DNA of 64,000 nt from a virus: positions 1 through 64,000 of the IMG/VR virus record IMGVR_UViG_3300034220_000029, one strand, 5' to 3'. Shown one piece after another: positions 62,636 through 64,000 of the stretch. A model generated the notes under the pieces. The model made no database searches, was not told the origin of the DNA, and worked only from the letters and a program-made list of their open reading frames with translations. The position numbers and the translations under genes were made by a program. The stretch's first letter is position 1. Every line of letters begins with the position of its first letter.

Positions 62636-63039
62636 ACACAAAAGAGTTTCGCGCGGCCTTGTTTGCCGACATCGTGGCATGGGGCGCCGCGGCTTTTCCG
62701 GCCATGCCGCTGATCTTCGAGAACGGCCCGGTACCCGACGAGAACAGCATCGGTCAAATCTGGCTTGACTGCGAGGTGCGCTGGTACGGAGCCAAGAACG
62801 TCAGCATGGGCGTGACGCCGCGCGGGCGCCACAGCGGCGCGGTTTCCACGCAGGTGTTCTATCGCCAGGCCGCAGGCACTGGCCAGGCCGACGACGTCGT
62901 CGACAGCCTCGAGACCCTGCTGAAGAACAAACGCCTGGGCGCGGGGCAGCTGCAGTTCCCGCAGAGGACCGCCCCGACACACTTGAAGGGCTGGTACAAA
63001 ACCGGGCTCCTCACCCCGTTCTACCTAGACCGGGATTGA
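62632..63039 (+). CDS. Tail terminator-like protein (135 aa)
   Basis: MNTKEFRAALFADIVAWGAA, RRAGTGQADDVVDSLETLL-type helices and a final LLTPFYLDRD. Size and position before the tail tube match the gpU/DUF4128-type tail terminator that caps the tail. Confidence 0.65.
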   Translation: MNTKEFRAALFADIVAWGAAAFPAMPLIFENGPVPDENSIGQIWLDCEVRWYGAKNVSMGVTPRGRHSGAVSTQVFYRQAAGTGQADDVVDSLETLLKNKRLGAGQLQFPQRTAPTHLKGWYKTGLLTPFYLDRD

Positions 63040-63044
63040 CAGTG

Positions 63045-63080
63045 GGGGATTGATCTTCCGATGCGGGTGGCCCTAGTGTC
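63045..63080 (+). promoter_or_regulatory. Second copy of the portal-leader element
   Basis: GGGGATTG at 63045 and GGCCCTAGTGTC at 63069, the same 24-base spacing as at 55622/55646, lying 34 bases ahead of the tail tube start. Confidence 0.5.
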
Positions 63081-63113
63081 CTCAGGAACATACCGCCCAA
63101 CACGGAGATTCCC

Positions 63114-64000
63114 ATGCCTTTTGCATCAAGCGCCTACGGCCAACTTCGCTACATTTCCGAGTCCAGCTACGGCGTCATCCCGGGGGCCGGCAATGGAGTG
63201 AACCTGCGCATGACAGGCCCGACGATGAAGGCGGCTGTGGCCACCACCAAGTCCAACGAGATTCGCCCCGACCGCCTGTCCACAGGCCTGACCCGCACCG
63301 ACCTGAACATCGACGGCGGGTTCAATTTTGAGCTCTCCGGCAAGGAATACGACCCCTTCCTGGAAGGCATCATCGGCGGGAACTTCGCGCATTACGGCAC
63401 CGCCGGCATCGGCACCACCTTCACTGCGACCACCCTGGCCGGCAGTATCACCGCCGGTGTAGCGCCCACCACGACTTCGGCCTTCACCAACATCGGTCTG
63501 GGCTCGTGGATCAAGGTCATCCCGCCCGTCGGCGCTGCAGCCGCGGTCAAGGATTACTTCGCCGACAAGTGGTTCAAGACCCACGCAGTTACCGCCGCGA
63601 CGACCACGGCCATCACCCTTGACGCCAGCACCCCGATCGCCGCCCCCGGCATCGTGACGGGTATTGCTGGTTACTCGATCAGCCAGTCTGTCGTCTCCAA
63701 CGGTGCGGTCGTCAAGTCCTTCGACCTGGAATACGCCCTGACGGACGTGACCCAGTTCCTGACCTTCACCGGCATGCGCGCGAACAGCCTTGAGCTGAGC
63801 CTGGAAGTCGGCTCGATCATCACCGGCTCGTTCGGCTTCATCGGCGCCGGCCACACGATCCAAGGCACAACCCTGCTGCCCGGCTCGCCGGTCGCTTCGC
63901 AGTCGCTCGAGGTGATGAATGCTGTGGCCGACGTCGGCTTGATCTACGAGAACGGGACGAACTTGCTTGGGGCCACCAGCTTCATCAAGAGCGTCAAGTT
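63114..64000 (+). CDS. Tail tube protein (partial, runs off the window)
   Basis: From ATG 63114 the frame is open to the window end. It starts MPFASSAYGQLRYISESSYG and continues with Thr/Gly/Ala-rich beta sequence (KEYDPFLEGIIGGNFAHYG; SFDLEYALTDVTQFLTFTGM), the style of phage tail tube proteins (Phage_tube-type). At least 295 residues are present; the C-terminus lies outside. Confidence 0.78.
   Translation, partial: MPFASSAYGQLRYISESSYGVIPGAGNGVNLRMTGPTMKAAVATTKSNEIRPDRLSTGLTRTDLNIDGGFNFELSGKEYDPFLEGIIGGNFAHYGTAGIGTTFTATTLAGSITAGVAPTTTSAFTNIGLGSWIKVIPPVGAAAAVKDYFADKWFKTHAVTAATTTAITLDASTPIAAPGIVTGIAGYSISQSVVSNGAVVKSFDLEYALTDVTQFLTFTGMRANSLELSLEVGSIITGSFGFIGAGHTIQGTTLLPGSPVASQSLEVMNAVADVGLIYENGTNLLGATSFIKSVK

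Overview
The window is a temperate tailed phage (or prophage) genome segment, GC-rich throughout, with a lambda/HK97-type head module and a large early arm. The 3' half of a tRNA-Cys beside a tyrosine integrase, the high GC content and the TRAP/TAXI-type binding protein suggest a betaproteobacterial host, probably Burkholderiales. This host assignment is inference. The right edge cuts through the tail tube gene, so the genome continues beyond the window.

Layout. 1-160: tRNA-Cys 3' half (probable attachment core) and a strong terminator. 276-1418: integrase, rightward. 1415-52080: one very long leftward arm of tightly coupled genes, most overlapping by ATGA, GTGA, TGATG or TTGA. Read in transcription order from about 52 kb, it holds a possible regulator (52.1-51.6 kb), a mostly non-coding regulatory zone (51.5-49.6 kb), and about 50 small accessory genes of mostly unknown function (50.6-27.5 kb) that include a C5 DNA methyltransferase and NinX- and zinc-ribbon-type proteins. 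Next come the replication and recombination genes (27.1-5.5 kb): DNA ligase, SNF2-like helicase, AEP primase-helicase, DnaQ-like exonuclease, MazG-like protein, dNMP kinase, TraR/DksA-like protein, family A polymerase with FEN domain, RecU-like nuclease, Mre11/SbcD, ThyX, Rad50/SbcC and a Spo11/TopoVI-A-like protein. The arm ends with small membrane proteins, the TAXI-type binding protein and an excisionase. 52354-64000: rightward morphogenesis genes (HTH protein, HNH nuclease, terminases, portal, protease-scaffold, decoration, major capsid, connectors, tail terminator, tail tube).

The most striking signal is a dispersed, mostly one-oriented DNA word, consensus GACGTTGTCGGGG. Its 10-base core GTTGTCGGGG was found by eye 27 times. 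It lies in different reading frames inside genes and is packed into the gene-poor 49.1-51.4 kb zone. This resembles a phage-encoded multi-site DNA-binding system, comparable to mycobacteriophage stoperators, but its binder and function are unknown. Other repeated regulatory elements are five-nucleotide-loop hairpins ahead of GGAG ribosome binding sites, an AT-rich leader used by the replication-block genes, three TGACC(T/C)AATAAA sites in the divergent 52.1-52.35 kb promoter region, and a two-copy element ahead of the portal and tail tube genes.

Nucleotide supply (ThyX, dNMP kinase, MazG-like), replication (primase-helicase, Pol, ligase) and double-strand-break handling (Rad50/Mre11, Spo11-like, RecU-like, exonucleases) appear to form one programme. 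All family calls come from motif reading by eye; no database search was possible.
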